Below are positions 18,338-26,341 of a stretch of 64,000 nt of DNA, in pieces. Made by a program: the position numbers and the translations under genes. Under the pieces are notes generated by a model. The model had not been told where the DNA came from. It saw only the letters and a program-made list of their open reading frames with translations, and made no database searches. The stretch is from UBA6054 sp963975575 (lineage in GTDB: Bacteria > Planctomycetota > Phycisphaerae > Phycisphaerales > UBA1924): assembly GCA_963975575.1 (NCBI GenBank), contig CAXBHL010000006.1, positions 62,001-126,000 of the forward strand, in the 5' to 3' direction. How positions within the stretch are numbered: position 1 is the first letter of the stretch; every line of letters begins with the position of its first letter.

Positions 18338-18442
18338 ACCGTTCGGGCCGCCCCGTTTGATTCATGCTGGGGCGGGTGCGAAGGGCTGCGCGTTGGGGGG
18401 GATCCCGCGTCGGCGGGGCGGTCGTGTTATGATTGTGTGAAG

Positions 18443-18958
18443 ATGTGGAGTTCCGGAATCAATCTGGCGTCGCTGGTCTCTCCGGGCGCACTGCCCCCGG
18501 GCACGATGGACACGGCCTTCCGGCTGGTGATCGCGTCGGTGCTGGGGGCGTTGATCGGCTGGGAGCGGGGGCGGGCGGACAAGCCGGCGGACTCGCGGAC
18601 GATGATGCTGATCGCGGTGGGGGCGGCGGGGTTCGCGCTGGTGGGCGTGCGGGTGGTGGCGAACCAGACGCCGGTGGCGGGCATCCAGACGGACCCGACG
18701 CGGGTGCTGGCGTACATCATCTCGGGCGTGGGCTTCCTGGGCGCGGGGGCGATCCTGCACTCCAAGAAGGCGGTGCGCGGGCTGACGACGGCGTCGTCGG
18801 TGTGGTGCACCGCGGCCGTCGGTGCGGCGTGCGGGCTGGGCGAGTACGTGGTGGCGGTGGTGGTCAGCATGATCGTGCTGGTGACGCTGTGGACGCCCTG
18901 GCTGTACCATGAGGTCCGCGGGACCTCGCCGAACGACGGCAACCACTACGAAGAGTGA
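18443..18958 (+). CDS. MgtC/SapB-family membrane protein
   Basis: The 171-residue protein carries the MgtC/SapB core, four to five membrane helices with ALIGWERGRADKPADSRTMM and GVGFLGAGAILHSK, the usual MgtC signatures. MgtC-like proteins are inner-membrane proteins linked to magnesium stress and modulation of F1Fo ATPase. No ribosome site is seen; TATGAT ends 9 bases before ATG 18443, suggesting a leaderless or near-leaderless transcript. GTG 18437 is an alternative start. A second MgtC-like gene follows 36 bases downstream. Confidence 0.85.
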   Translation: MWSSGINLASLVSPGALPPGTMDTAFRLVIASVLGALIGWERGRADKPADSRTMMLIAVGAAGFALVGVRVVANQTPVAGIQTDPTRVLAYIISGVGFLGAGAILHSKKAVRGLTTASSVWCTAAVGAACGLGEYVVAVVVSMIVLVTLWTPWLYHEVRGTSPNDGNHYEE

Positions 18959-18994
18959 TTGCCGGGCGCCGGCCGGCGTTTGGAGGGTGGTGCG

Positions 18995-19480
18995 ATGATC
19001 GAGCCGCTGACGATGGAAGCGATGTTGCTGCGCGCGGGGGTTGCGGCGGCGATGGGGCTGGTGATCGGCTACAACCGGGAGAAGCAGAACAAGGCCGCGG
19101 GACTGCGGACGATGTCGCTGGTGTCGCTGGGATCGGCGGGCCTGATGCTCGCGTCGGTCGAGGTCGCGGCGGCGATGGCCACCGACGCGGTGCACGTGGA
19201 CCCGCTGCGTGCGGCCGCGGGGATCATCGGGGGGATCGGGTTCCTGGGGGCGGGCTCGATCATCCAGAGCCGCGGGACGGTCAAGGGGATGACCACGGCG
19301 GCGACGATCTGGGTGTCGGCGGTGCTGGGCATCGCGTGCGGGCTGGGGCTGTTCCGGCTGGCGCTGACGCTCTTTGTGATGACCGTGACGGTGCTGGTGG
19401 TGCTGGGCGCGCTCAAGGGGACGGTGCTGCCGGACAACGACAACGACGGGGATGCCGGGGGCGCGGATCAGAAGGGCTGA
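18995..19480 (+). CDS. MgtC/SapB-family membrane protein, tandem paralogue
   Basis: The 161-residue paralogue of the preceding gene has the same signatures: LVIGYNREKQNKAAGLRTMS and GGIGFLGAGSIIQSRGTVKG. It diverges clearly from its neighbour in the loops, so this is an old duplication or a functional pair and not a recent repeat. GGAGGG lies 7 bases before ATG 18995, which fixes the start. The stop is 6 bases from the convergent purB stop. The two MgtC proteins may form a heteromer; this is inference from adjacency. Confidence 0.85.
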   Translation: MIEPLTMEAMLLRAGVAAAMGLVIGYNREKQNKAAGLRTMSLVSLGSAGLMLASVEVAAAMATDAVHVDPLRAAAGIIGGIGFLGAGSIIQSRGTVKGMTTAATIWVSAVLGIACGLGLFRLALTLFVMTVTVLVVLGALKGTVLPDNDNDGDAGGADQKG

Positions 19481-19486
19481 GCCGGA

Positions 19487-21136
19487 TCACACGCCGCGGT
19501 CGGACGAGCCGAGGGCGGCGAGTTCGTCGGCGTAGCGCTCGCGCAGCGGCTCGACGACCTCGCGAACGAACCGCTCGGTCTGTTCGACGCTGCGGCCCAC
19601 ATACTGCATTGGGTCCATCAGGTTGTCCCAGTTCAGGTCGCGGTCGAGTTGGCCGCCGCGTGCCTTGCTCTGGAACATGGGGTCGGCCTTGAGGCGCTCG
19701 AGCAGGTCGTTGTCCAGGCCTTCCTGCTTGACGCGGTGCCCCGCGGCCTGGGCGTGGACGCGGATGGATTCGTGCAGGTCCTGGCGGTCGCCGCCGGCCT
19801 TGACGGCCTCCATCAGGATGTTCTCGGTGGCCAGGAAGGGCAGTTCTTCCATCAGGTTCTTGCGGACCATGGCCTCGTTGACGACCAGGCCGCTGGCGAC
19901 CTCGTGCATGAGGTCCAGGCAGCCATCGAGGGCGAGGAAGGACTCGGGCAGGGACAGGCGGCGGTTGGCCGAGTCGTCGAGCGTGCGTTCGAGCCACTGG
20001 GTGGCGGCGGTGTCGTAGGCGTTGCCGACCATATTCATGACGAAGCGGGCCAGGCCGCAGATGCGCTCGCACTTCATCGGGTTGCGCTTGTAGGGCATGG
20101 CCGACGAGCCGATCTGACTCTTGCCGAACGGCTCGTCGAGTTCCTTGCGGTTGGAGAGCAGGCGGATGTCGGTGGCGATCTTGTGGAGGACGGAGGCGGT
20201 GGAGGCGTGACGCGCGAGAATCGCGGTGTCGACCACCCGCGGGTAAGTCTGTCCCGTAAGCATATGAGCGATCCCGATGTTGCAGTCGATCTGTGAATCT
20301 CTCAGCCCGTCGATGCCCTCGCGGACATTGAGCTTCGACCACCTCTCCTCGGCGTAGTCGCCCCATTGTCCAGAGAGAATTTTTTCTCGGTATTCTTCGA
20401 GACGAGCATCGTCCATTGCATGTGCTAGATGACCAGAGAGCCGGCTGATCACACGCGCTTCGAACTCATCGACTTTTCGGTGATTCCCGTCAAAGAGTCT
20501 CAAGAACGATCCTTGTGTCCCTGTTGCCCCTTTGAAGCCGCGTTGTGGAACGAGCGTATCCGCGTACAAAGATTCAATGAGATGAACTTCGTATGCCCAC
20601 CCAGCAAGTCGTCTCCCCACAGTAAGCGGTTGAGCCGCTTGGTAGTGGGTAAATCCAAGCGTGGGAACCGACTTGAACTTTTCGGCACGAGCAGCCAATG
20701 CGAGTAACAGGTGATCTGTTTTGCGAACGATCAAACAGTTCGCGTCTTCGTACAGAAGATAGTCCGCGTTGCACACCACATCCTGGCTCGTGCACCCGAG
20801 GTGGATGATCGGCTTGGCCTTGGGGCACTGCTCGCCCAGGCAGTGGACATGGGCCATGACATCGTGGCGGAGGTCGCGTTCGAGTTCGGCGGCCCGGGCC
20901 AGTTCTTCGTCGGTGATGCCGCGTTCAACGACGGCGCGGAGTTCGGCGATCTGCTCGTCGGTGATGGGCAGGCCGCAGGCCTGCTGGGCCTCGGCCACGG
21001 CCAGCCAGATGCGCCGCCAGGTGTTGAACTTGTGGCGGGGCGACCAGATCCGCAGCATCTCCGGGCTGGCGTTGCGGCTGGCCAGGGGGCTGGTGTAGGT
21101 GTCGTGGGGGCTGGGCTGGCTGGACTGGCTGGGCAT
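19487..21136 (-). CDS. purB: adenylosuccinate lyase, with internal low-GC mosaic tract
   Basis: The 549-residue enzyme splits SAICAR and adenylosuccinate in purine synthesis, releasing fumarate. The fumarase/aspartase signature GSSAMPYKRNP is at about residues 339-349, and THYQAAQPLTVG is the active-site His loop. It is longer than the bacterial norm (about 430-475) and nearer the eukaryote-like long form. ATG 21136 lacks a ribosome site, but TAAAGT (21142-21147) ends 5 bases before it. The segment at about 20240-20790 (residues about 115-299) drops to roughly 52% G+C by count (20401-20760), against about 70% on both sides, yet stays in frame. This points to replacement of an internal piece by a lower-GC homologue. 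Confidence 0.95.
   Translation of the reverse strand: MPSQSSQPSPHDTYTSPLASRNASPEMLRIWSPRHKFNTWRRIWLAVAEAQQACGLPITDEQIAELRAVVERGITDEELARAAELERDLRHDVMAHVHCLGEQCPKAKPIIHLGCTSQDVVCNADYLLYEDANCLIVRKTDHLLLALAARAEKFKSVPTLGFTHYQAAQPLTVGRRLAGWAYEVHLIESLYADTLVPQRGFKGATGTQGSFLRLFDGNHRKVDEFEARVISRLSGHLAHAMDDARLEEYREKILSGQWGDYAEERWSKLNVREGIDGLRDSQIDCNIGIAHMLTGQTYPRVVDTAILARHASTASVLHKIATDIRLLSNRKELDEPFGKSQIGSSAMPYKRNPMKCERICGLARFVMNMVGNAYDTAATQWLERTLDDSANRRLSLPESFLALDGCLDLMHEVASGLVVNEAMVRKNLMEELPFLATENILMEAVKAGGDRQDLHESIRVHAQAAGHRVKQEGLDNDLLERLKADPMFQSKARGGQLDRDLNWDNLMDPMQYVGRSVEQTERFVREVVEPLRERYADELAALGSSDRGV
20240..20790. other. low-GC mosaic tract inside purB
   Basis: Counting G+C line by line gives 57, 48, 52, 57, 53 and 45% for successive 60-base blocks from 20401 to 20760, 50-60% in the shoulders, and over 65-70% beyond. 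The reading frame is intact and A/T-ending codons are common, unlike the flanks. Edges are judged only by composition and could be off by 30 bases. Homologous recombination with a foreign purB is the simplest reading. Confidence 0.7.
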
Positions 21137-21177
21137 GGGGCACTTTAGGGGCGGGTTGGTGGTTCGGGGGGTCGGAC

Positions 21178-21317
21178 TTACCGCAGAGGGCGCAGAGGAT
21201 CGCAGAGCGGCGCAGAGGGGGAGCTGGCGTGGGGGGCTTTCGGTTGGGAGTTGGGGTGTGATGGCTCGGGTACTTTTCTCTGCGTTCCTCTGTGACCCTC
21301 TGCGTTCTCTGCGGTTC
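21178..21317. repeat. CGCAGAG-type inverted repeat
   Basis: The left arm (about 21178-21222) carries four CGCAGAG heptamers starting at 21182, 21191, 21201 and 21211. The right arm (21274-21317) carries the inverted counterparts (CTCTGCG, with one CTCTGTG). The arms pair imperfectly around a 50-base centre. Similar CGCAGAG-rich palindromes are dispersed in many bacterial genomes. It lies in the gap between purB and the tautomerase gene and codes for nothing credible. Confidence 0.65.
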
Positions 21318-21378
21318 GGTTGATCGACCAACCGAGCCAACCCCGGCGGGCGGGCGGGAGTCCGGATAGTCTTGGCCT

Positions 21379-21759
21379 ATGCCCATCATCGAGATCACCG
21401 CGTTGCCCCAGCCCGCCTCGGTGGACGTTCCCACGGTGCTCGAGCGGGTGACGCTGGCGTTGGCCGCGGGGATGGATTGTGATCCTGATGTGGTGTGGGC
21501 GGTGTGGCGCGGGGTCGAGCCGGGGGGCTATGTGGTGCGCGGGCACGCGCCGGCGACGCAGCCGCAGGACTCGCACGACCCGATCGCGCGGATCATGGCG
21601 TACGAGGGGCGGTCGCCGGAGGTGATCTCGCGGACGGTCGAGGGCGTGGGGCGGACGCTGGCGGGGTGCCTGGGGCTCGACGCGGCCAACGTGTTCGTGC
21701 ACTACGAGGAAATGAAGGCGGGGCGGGTGTTCACGGGGGGCACGGTTCGGGGGGGTTGA
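21379..21759 (+). CDS. tautomerase-superfamily (4-oxalocrotonate tautomerase-like) protein
   Basis: The 126-residue protein begins MPIIEITALPQP. Once Met is removed, Pro1 would be the catalytic base, as in 4-oxalocrotonate tautomerase and CHMI-type enzymes. A second beta-alpha-beta unit with NVFVHYEEMKAGRVFTGG completes a tautomerase-like fold. The substrate is unknown. There is no ribosome site; TAGTCT (21367-21372) ends 6 bases before ATG, suggesting a leaderless mRNA. It is divergent from purB across the CGCAGAG repeat. Confidence 0.7.
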   Translation: MPIIEITALPQPASVDVPTVLERVTLALAAGMDCDPDVVWAVWRGVEPGGYVVRGHAPATQPQDSHDPIARIMAYEGRSPEVISRTVEGVGRTLAGCLGLDAANVFVHYEEMKAGRVFTGGTVRGG

Positions 21760-21895
21760 GTGGAGGGGGTGGGGGGAGCGGACGCTCGGCCGAAAACATG
21801 TTCGCCCGGCGGGGCATGGCTGGTACATTGGGTTTGCCAGACACGCACCACGCCCAGGGGGGGGGTTGACGGTGCCACACCCATCGGAGGAACCC

Positions 21896-23230
21896 ATGCG
21901 AACACACTGGACGAGCAAGGCCGCCTGGATGATGACAGTGCTGGCGTGCGCCGGGGGGGCGTGCGAGGCCGGCGCGGCGGGCACGGGGCCCGACCTGACG
22001 GTCAGCGCCATCACGGGGACCAACAGCTACGGCGCGGTCGGCGGTGTCCGCGGGTATTCGGTCGCGGGGACGCTGTGCAACATGGGCGACGCGCCCGTGG
22101 GGTACAGCTTGGCGGACGCGGATCACCCGGTGGTCGCCCAGAATCTCTACCGGTTGGTGGGCGGGCGCTTCGAGCAGATCGGGATGAGCTGGCTGTTCAA
22201 CACGACCATCCCGCTCGACACGCAGACCTGCGGGCCGTGCACGCCGACGGGGGGGTTCGGGGCGCTGGGCGCGGGCTGCTCGGACCCGCACGGGGCGGGC
22301 CTGGCGGGCAGCCAGAGCGGGCTGTCGCGTCGTTCGGAGGTCGATCCGACGGCGGGCTCGATCGCGTTCCCGCAGGACGGCGTGCACACAACCGGCGACG
22401 CGGTGTTCAAGCGGCTGCAGGTGCGCACGGCCGATCTGCAGGCCGACGGCGCCCGGTACTTCGTGGAACTGCAGTGCGTGGCGCCCGATGACGCGGCGGC
22501 GGGCAACGGTGCGAACAACGCGTCGTGGCGCGAGGTGGCGGTGAACGGTTCGTTCGGACTGGCCTTTGTCGGCCCCACGGTGCCGGGCGAGCCGGCGATT
22601 TTCGCGTGGGCCGATGCCGCCGGGGCGATGGTGACGACGGTCGACGTGCCGGGCGGCGGGCGGCTGCACGTGGGCAGCGCGGCGTCGGACCGGGGCGACG
22701 GGACATGGTCGTACTGGTACGTGGTTCACAACCTCGACAGGGCACGGGGGGTGGGCGGGTTCGCGGTGCCGTTCGCGGGGGACGCATCGGAACTGGCGTT
22801 CCGCGACATCGAGCACCATTCGGGCGAGCCGTACGACGGGACCGATTGGGACGTCGCGGCCGACGGTTCGGGCGTGTCGTGGTCGACCGATTCTTACGCG
22901 GACAACCCCGACGCCAACGCGGTCCGCTGGGGGACGGCGTACGCGTTCGGTTTCGTCTCGGACCGTCCGCCGGTGGAGGGCGCGGCGGCGTTGTCGCTGT
23001 TCGCCCCAGGGACGTCGGACGCGGTGGAGGCGGCTGTTTGGCTGCCGGGGGCGTCGTGCGCGGCGGACTTCGCCGAGCCGTTCGGGGCCCTGGATTTCTT
23101 CGATCTCGCGGCGTTCCTGCAGGCGTTCAACGCGGCGGATCCGGCGGCGGACCTGGCGGACCCGGCGGGCGTGTTCAACTTCTTCGACGTGGCGGCGTAC
23201 ATCGGGCTGTACAACGCGGGGTGCCCGTGA
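21896..23230 (+). CDS. secreted protein with GC-type dockerin tail
   Basis: The 444-residue protein has a signal peptide (about 1-29). Two beta-rich parts follow: PDLTVSAITGTNSYGAVGG, with a region rich in Cys (TQTCGPCTPTGG), and a later WSYWYVVHNLDRARGVGGF domain. The tail opens CAADFAEPFGALDFFDLAAF and ends NFFDVAAYIGLYNAGCP. ATG 21896 has GGAGG five bases upstream; the in-frame start at 21866 is less likely. The body resembles planctomycete secreted proteins of unknown role. I cannot name a domain with confidence. Confidence 0.75.
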   Translation: MRTHWTSKAAWMMTVLACAGGACEAGAAGTGPDLTVSAITGTNSYGAVGGVRGYSVAGTLCNMGDAPVGYSLADADHPVVAQNLYRLVGGRFEQIGMSWLFNTTIPLDTQTCGPCTPTGGFGALGAGCSDPHGAGLAGSQSGLSRRSEVDPTAGSIAFPQDGVHTTGDAVFKRLQVRTADLQADGARYFVELQCVAPDDAAAGNGANNASWREVAVNGSFGLAFVGPTVPGEPAIFAWADAAGAMVTTVDVPGGGRLHVGSAASDRGDGTWSYWYVVHNLDRARGVGGFAVPFAGDASELAFRDIEHHSGEPYDGTDWDVAADGSGVSWSTDSYADNPDANAVRWGTAYAFGFVSDRPPVEGAAALSLFAPGTSDAVEAAVWLPGASCAADFAEPFGALDFFDLAAFLQAFNAADPAADLADPAGVFNFFDVAAYIGLYNAGCP

Positions 23231-23357
23231 GGCATGGCCGGGTGGGCGTTGTGAAGGTGTGAAGAAACTGCACTGAGTCCGTGGGCTTTCTGATGCATCG
23301 GGCTTAATAAAGAGCCCGCTTACTGCGTGCGCGGCTTGTTAGGTTGGGGCTGGGGCG

Positions 23358-23678
23358 TCACGGTGCGGGCGTGATCACGGAGATGGCCCGTACGGCCGCG
23401 AGCAGGATCCCCAACAGGGCGAGGCAGAGACCGCCGATCGCGAAGCCCTTCTCTCGGTTGTCGCCGGTGCGGGTCGCCTGCACGAGCGCGACGATCGCGA
23501 TGGCGATGACGACGGGTGCGATGTACCAGACGCACATGGCGGGGATGCCAAGGCCCAACGCCCACGCGCCGGCGCCGCGGTACCGGGGCTTGGGACGCTG
23601 CGGGTCGATACCCCGGCGCGTGCCGGCGACCTCGTCGGGGCTGGGGGCGGACATCTTCGGCGCGTGCTCGAATCCCAC
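23358..23678 (-). CDS. small DUF4190-like membrane protein
   Basis: The 106-residue protein has a Pro/Arg-rich cytoplasmic N-terminus and two membrane helices (about residues 40-65 and 80-102), with GLGIPAMCVWYIAPVVIAI between, as in DUF4190-type small membrane proteins. The GTG start (23678) is supported by GGAGGG 6 bases upstream. Function is unknown. It follows the ClC gene by 24 bases on the same strand and may be co-transcribed with it. Confidence 0.6.
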   Translation of the reverse strand: MGFEHAPKMSAPSPDEVAGTRRGIDPQRPKPRYRGAGAWALGLGIPAMCVWYIAPVVIAIAIVALVQATRTGDNREKGFAIGGLCLALLGILLAAVRAISVITPAP

Positions 23679-23702
23679 GGTAGTCCCTCCCCTTGCTGCT
23701 GA

Positions 23703-25565
23703 TCACTCCTCGTCGAGGGCGGCGTGGTAGCGGGCCATGACCCGCGAGCGGGTGATCAGGGCGATGGGCTTGGCGCCGCCGAAGGCGTCGACCAGGCAGA
23801 GGCTGGACACGTCGTGGCTGGCGAACTTTTCCAGGGCGGCGTCGAGGGTCTCGTCGGCCCGGATGGTGGGCAGGTCGGTGCGCATCAGCTCGGCGACGAG
23901 CAGCAGGGGGATGGCCTCGCGGTCGATCAGGGCGGTGCGCATGTCCGAGCCGGTGACCATGCCGATGTATTTGCCTTCGGCGTCGACGACGGGGAAGTCG
24001 GGGACGTTGTGGTAGGCGTGGAGGGTGATGAGTTTGCTGAGCGGGTCGGAGGCGTAGACGGGCTCGCGGGGCAGCGGGTTGGGGGTGACGGACGAGACGT
24101 GGACGTGTCGGAGGACGGAGAGGTCCCGCGTGGTGCCGATGCGCACGCCCTGGGCGCGGAGGCCGGCGGTGTAGATCGAGTCGCCCTTCATGAGCCGGCG
24201 GGCGAGCATGGTCGAGACGATGGCGGCCAGCATGATGGGCGCGAGGACCTTGGGCTCGCGGGTGATCTCGAAGAGCAGGAGGATGGCCGTCATCGGGGCG
24301 AAGGTGGTGCCGGCGACGAGGGCGGCCATGCCGACGAGGGCGTACTGGGCGGGGCTGGCGGACTCTGGCATGAAGCCGGTGGCCTGGAGGACGAGGCCGA
24401 ACGAGCCGCCGAGGGTGGCGCCGACGAAGAGGCTCGGGGCGAACACGCCGCCCGAGCCGCCGGTGCCCAGGGTGAAGGTGGTGGCGACGGTCTTGAACAC
24501 CGTCAGCAGCAGGAGCAGGGCGGCGGCGGTCCAGACGAAGCCTGAATCGGAGTACGAGCCCGGTTCGAGCAGGTGGCGGATGGTCTCGTAGCCGTTGCCG
24601 AAGAAGGAGGGGGTGGCGCCGGTCTCCGCCGCGGCGGTACCCTGGCCGACCTCGCGGAAGAGCATCAGGCCGCCGATGCCGAGCAGGCCGAGGAAGAACG
24701 CGCCGGCGACGGGGCGGAAGATGGGGTGGATCTTCAGGTGGGTTTGCGCGAGGTGCTCGCCCTTGTGGAGCACGGCGGTGAAGAACCACGACCCGACCGC
24801 GCAGAGCATGCCGAGGACGATGAAGGCGGGCAGCTCGGCGGGGGTGAAGACGTAGCGGGGCAGCTCGATGGCGAAGATGGCCTCGTTCTCGGCGAGGATG
24901 ACCTGTGTCAGGCCGGTGGCGAAGACGCTGGCGATGACGATGGGGGTGAAGACGCGCAGGGAGAAGTCACGCAGGAGGATCTCGACGGCGAAGAAGACGC
25001 CGGCGATGGGGGCGTTGAAGATCGAGGCGATGCCCGCGGCCGCGCCGCAGCCGACCAGCGTGCCCACCTGGGCGCGGGCGATGCCCAGGGTGCGGGCGAT
25101 GACCGAGCCGATGACGGCCCCGATCTGGATGATGGGCCCTTCGGCGCCGCCCGATCCGCCGGAGCCGACGGTGGCGATGGAGGCGAGCACCTTGACCATG
25201 CCGGTCTTGGCGCGGATCTTGCCGCCGCCGCGGATGATGGCGTCGAGGACCTGCGGCACGCCGTGGCCGGCGGCGTCGCGGGCGAAGAAGTAGACGAGCA
25301 GGCCGGTGATCAGGGCCCCGAGCATGGGGATCAGCGGGAGGACCCACAGGCCCTTGCCCTCGATCTGGAGGACGTGCTGGTAGTGGCCGGCGGTGTGCTC
25401 GGCCCACTTGAGCCCGGCGTCGAAGGCGATGGCCCCCAGGGCGGTGGTGACGCCGATGAGGGCGCCGATCATGTTGAGCCAACCGTCGGGGTGCTCGCGG
25501 GTCCAGCGTCGGACGAAGAGCGGGCCGTAGGGGATGCCGACCTGGTTGGGCGTGAGATCGTCCAC
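23703..25565 (-). CDS. ClC-family chloride channel/transporter with C-terminal CBS domains
   Basis: The 620-residue protein has about ten or more membrane helices and the ClC selectivity-filter motifs: GHGVP (100-104), GAEGP (140-144, with gating Glu142) and GVFAP. Two CBS domains occupy the C-terminal third (about 470-610). By my alignment FNAPIAGVFFAVEI places Ile196 where the E. coli antiporter has its inner proton glutamate Glu203, while Glu195 aligns with Glu202. This favours a channel-like or differently coupled transporter. The start is GTG 25565; TACCAT (25573-25578) ends 7 bases upstream of it with no ribosome site. Confidence 0.92.
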   Translation of the reverse strand: MDDLTPNQVGIPYGPLFVRRWTREHPDGWLNMIGALIGVTTALGAIAFDAGLKWAEHTAGHYQHVLQIEGKGLWVLPLIPMLGALITGLLVYFFARDAAGHGVPQVLDAIIRGGGKIRAKTGMVKVLASIATVGSGGSGGAEGPIIQIGAVIGSVIARTLGIARAQVGTLVGCGAAAGIASIFNAPIAGVFFAVEILLRDFSLRVFTPIVIASVFATGLTQVILAENEAIFAIELPRYVFTPAELPAFIVLGMLCAVGSWFFTAVLHKGEHLAQTHLKIHPIFRPVAGAFFLGLLGIGGLMLFREVGQGTAAAETGATPSFFGNGYETIRHLLEPGSYSDSGFVWTAAALLLLLTVFKTVATTFTLGTGGSGGVFAPSLFVGATLGGSFGLVLQATGFMPESASPAQYALVGMAALVAGTTFAPMTAILLLFEITREPKVLAPIMLAAIVSTMLARRLMKGDSIYTAGLRAQGVRIGTTRDLSVLRHVHVSSVTPNPLPREPVYASDPLSKLITLHAYHNVPDFPVVDAEGKYIGMVTGSDMRTALIDREAIPLLLVAELMRTDLPTIRADETLDAALEKFASHDVSSLCLVDAFGGAKPIALITRSRVMARYHAALDEE

Positions 25566-25624
25566 CGGTGCGATGGTACCCGATCCGGGAGGGGGCGCGG
25601 GCCGCGGCCGGCGGGACGCGGGCG

Positions 25625-25680
25625 GCGCCCGTTCAGCCCGGCGTGCGCTCGGGCGCCCGTTCAGCCCGGCGTGCGCTCGG
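25625..25680. repeat. 28-bp tandem duplication
   Basis: Two exact copies of a 28-base unit, 25625-25652 and 25653-25680, lie across the 3' end of the carbonic anhydrase gene. The second copy includes the TGA at 25661-25663, and the first carries the same TGA in a shifted frame. The unit length is not a multiple of three, so the duplication did not extend the protein. Confidence 0.85.
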
Positions 25681-26305
25681 GGGCGCGGGCGGCGGCGGAG
25701 GGCTGGTGATCGAGCGCGTCGTCAATGAAGTCCACGCGTCCGGTGCCGGTGTCGTAGAGCGCCCCGACGACGCGGCAGGTCCCGCGGGCGACGGCGTCGC
25801 GGATCACGGGGCTGCGGTTGATGAGCAGTTCGAGCACGTCGCCGACGTGGGACTGGGACACCGCGTCGATCACCGACTGGTCGGGGTCGTCGGCGTCGGC
25901 CCCGGGCACGCGGAGTGCGGCAGGGCGGATTTCGTCGGTGATGGGGGTGAGCTCCTCGATGGAGCGGTCGGGGCAGACGGCGGCGCGGATGGCCCCGCAG
26001 TCGGTGTGGCCCATGACGACGAGGACGGGCGTTTTGAGGACGCCGACGGCGAAGGCGAGGCTGGCGACTTCGTGCCCGCCGGCGGTGTTGCCCGCGGTGC
26101 GGACGACGAACAGGTCGCCCACGCCCTGATCGAAGACGAACTCGACGGGCACGCGCGAATCCGAGCAGGCCAGGACGCAGGCGAACGGCTTCTGGCCCTT
26201 GACGGTCTGGCGGAGCCGCCTGGCATCGGCGCCCACGCGGGATGGCTCACCGGCCACGAAGCGGGCGTTGCCGTCCTTCAGGCGTTGGAGGGAGTCCTTG
26301 GGCAT
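25661..26305 (-). CDS. beta-class carbonic anhydrase
   Basis: The 214-residue enzyme interconverts CO2 and bicarbonate. Zinc-site motifs are intact: CSDSRV (Cys and the Asp-Arg dyad near residue 48) and GHTDCGA (His and Cys near residue 103). Other family features are FVVRTAGN and the ARFVAG opening. Length is normal for the bacterial beta class. The C-terminus (PERTPG) ends in a 28-bp tandem duplication. Upstream, TATCAT (26314-26319) lies 8 bases before ATG, with GGAGG between them. Confidence 0.95.
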   Translation of the reverse strand: MPKDSLQRLKDGNARFVAGEPSRVGADARRLRQTVKGQKPFACVLACSDSRVPVEFVFDQGVGDLFVVRTAGNTAGGHEVASLAFAVGVLKTPVLVVMGHTDCGAIRAAVCPDRSIEELTPITDEIRPAALRVPGADADDPDQSVIDAVSQSHVGDVLELLINRSPVIRDAVARGTCRVVGALYDTGTGRVDFIDDALDHQPSAAARAPERTPG

Positions 26306-26341
26306 GCGCCTCCATGATACCGAGAACCAAAGATCGCCTGG

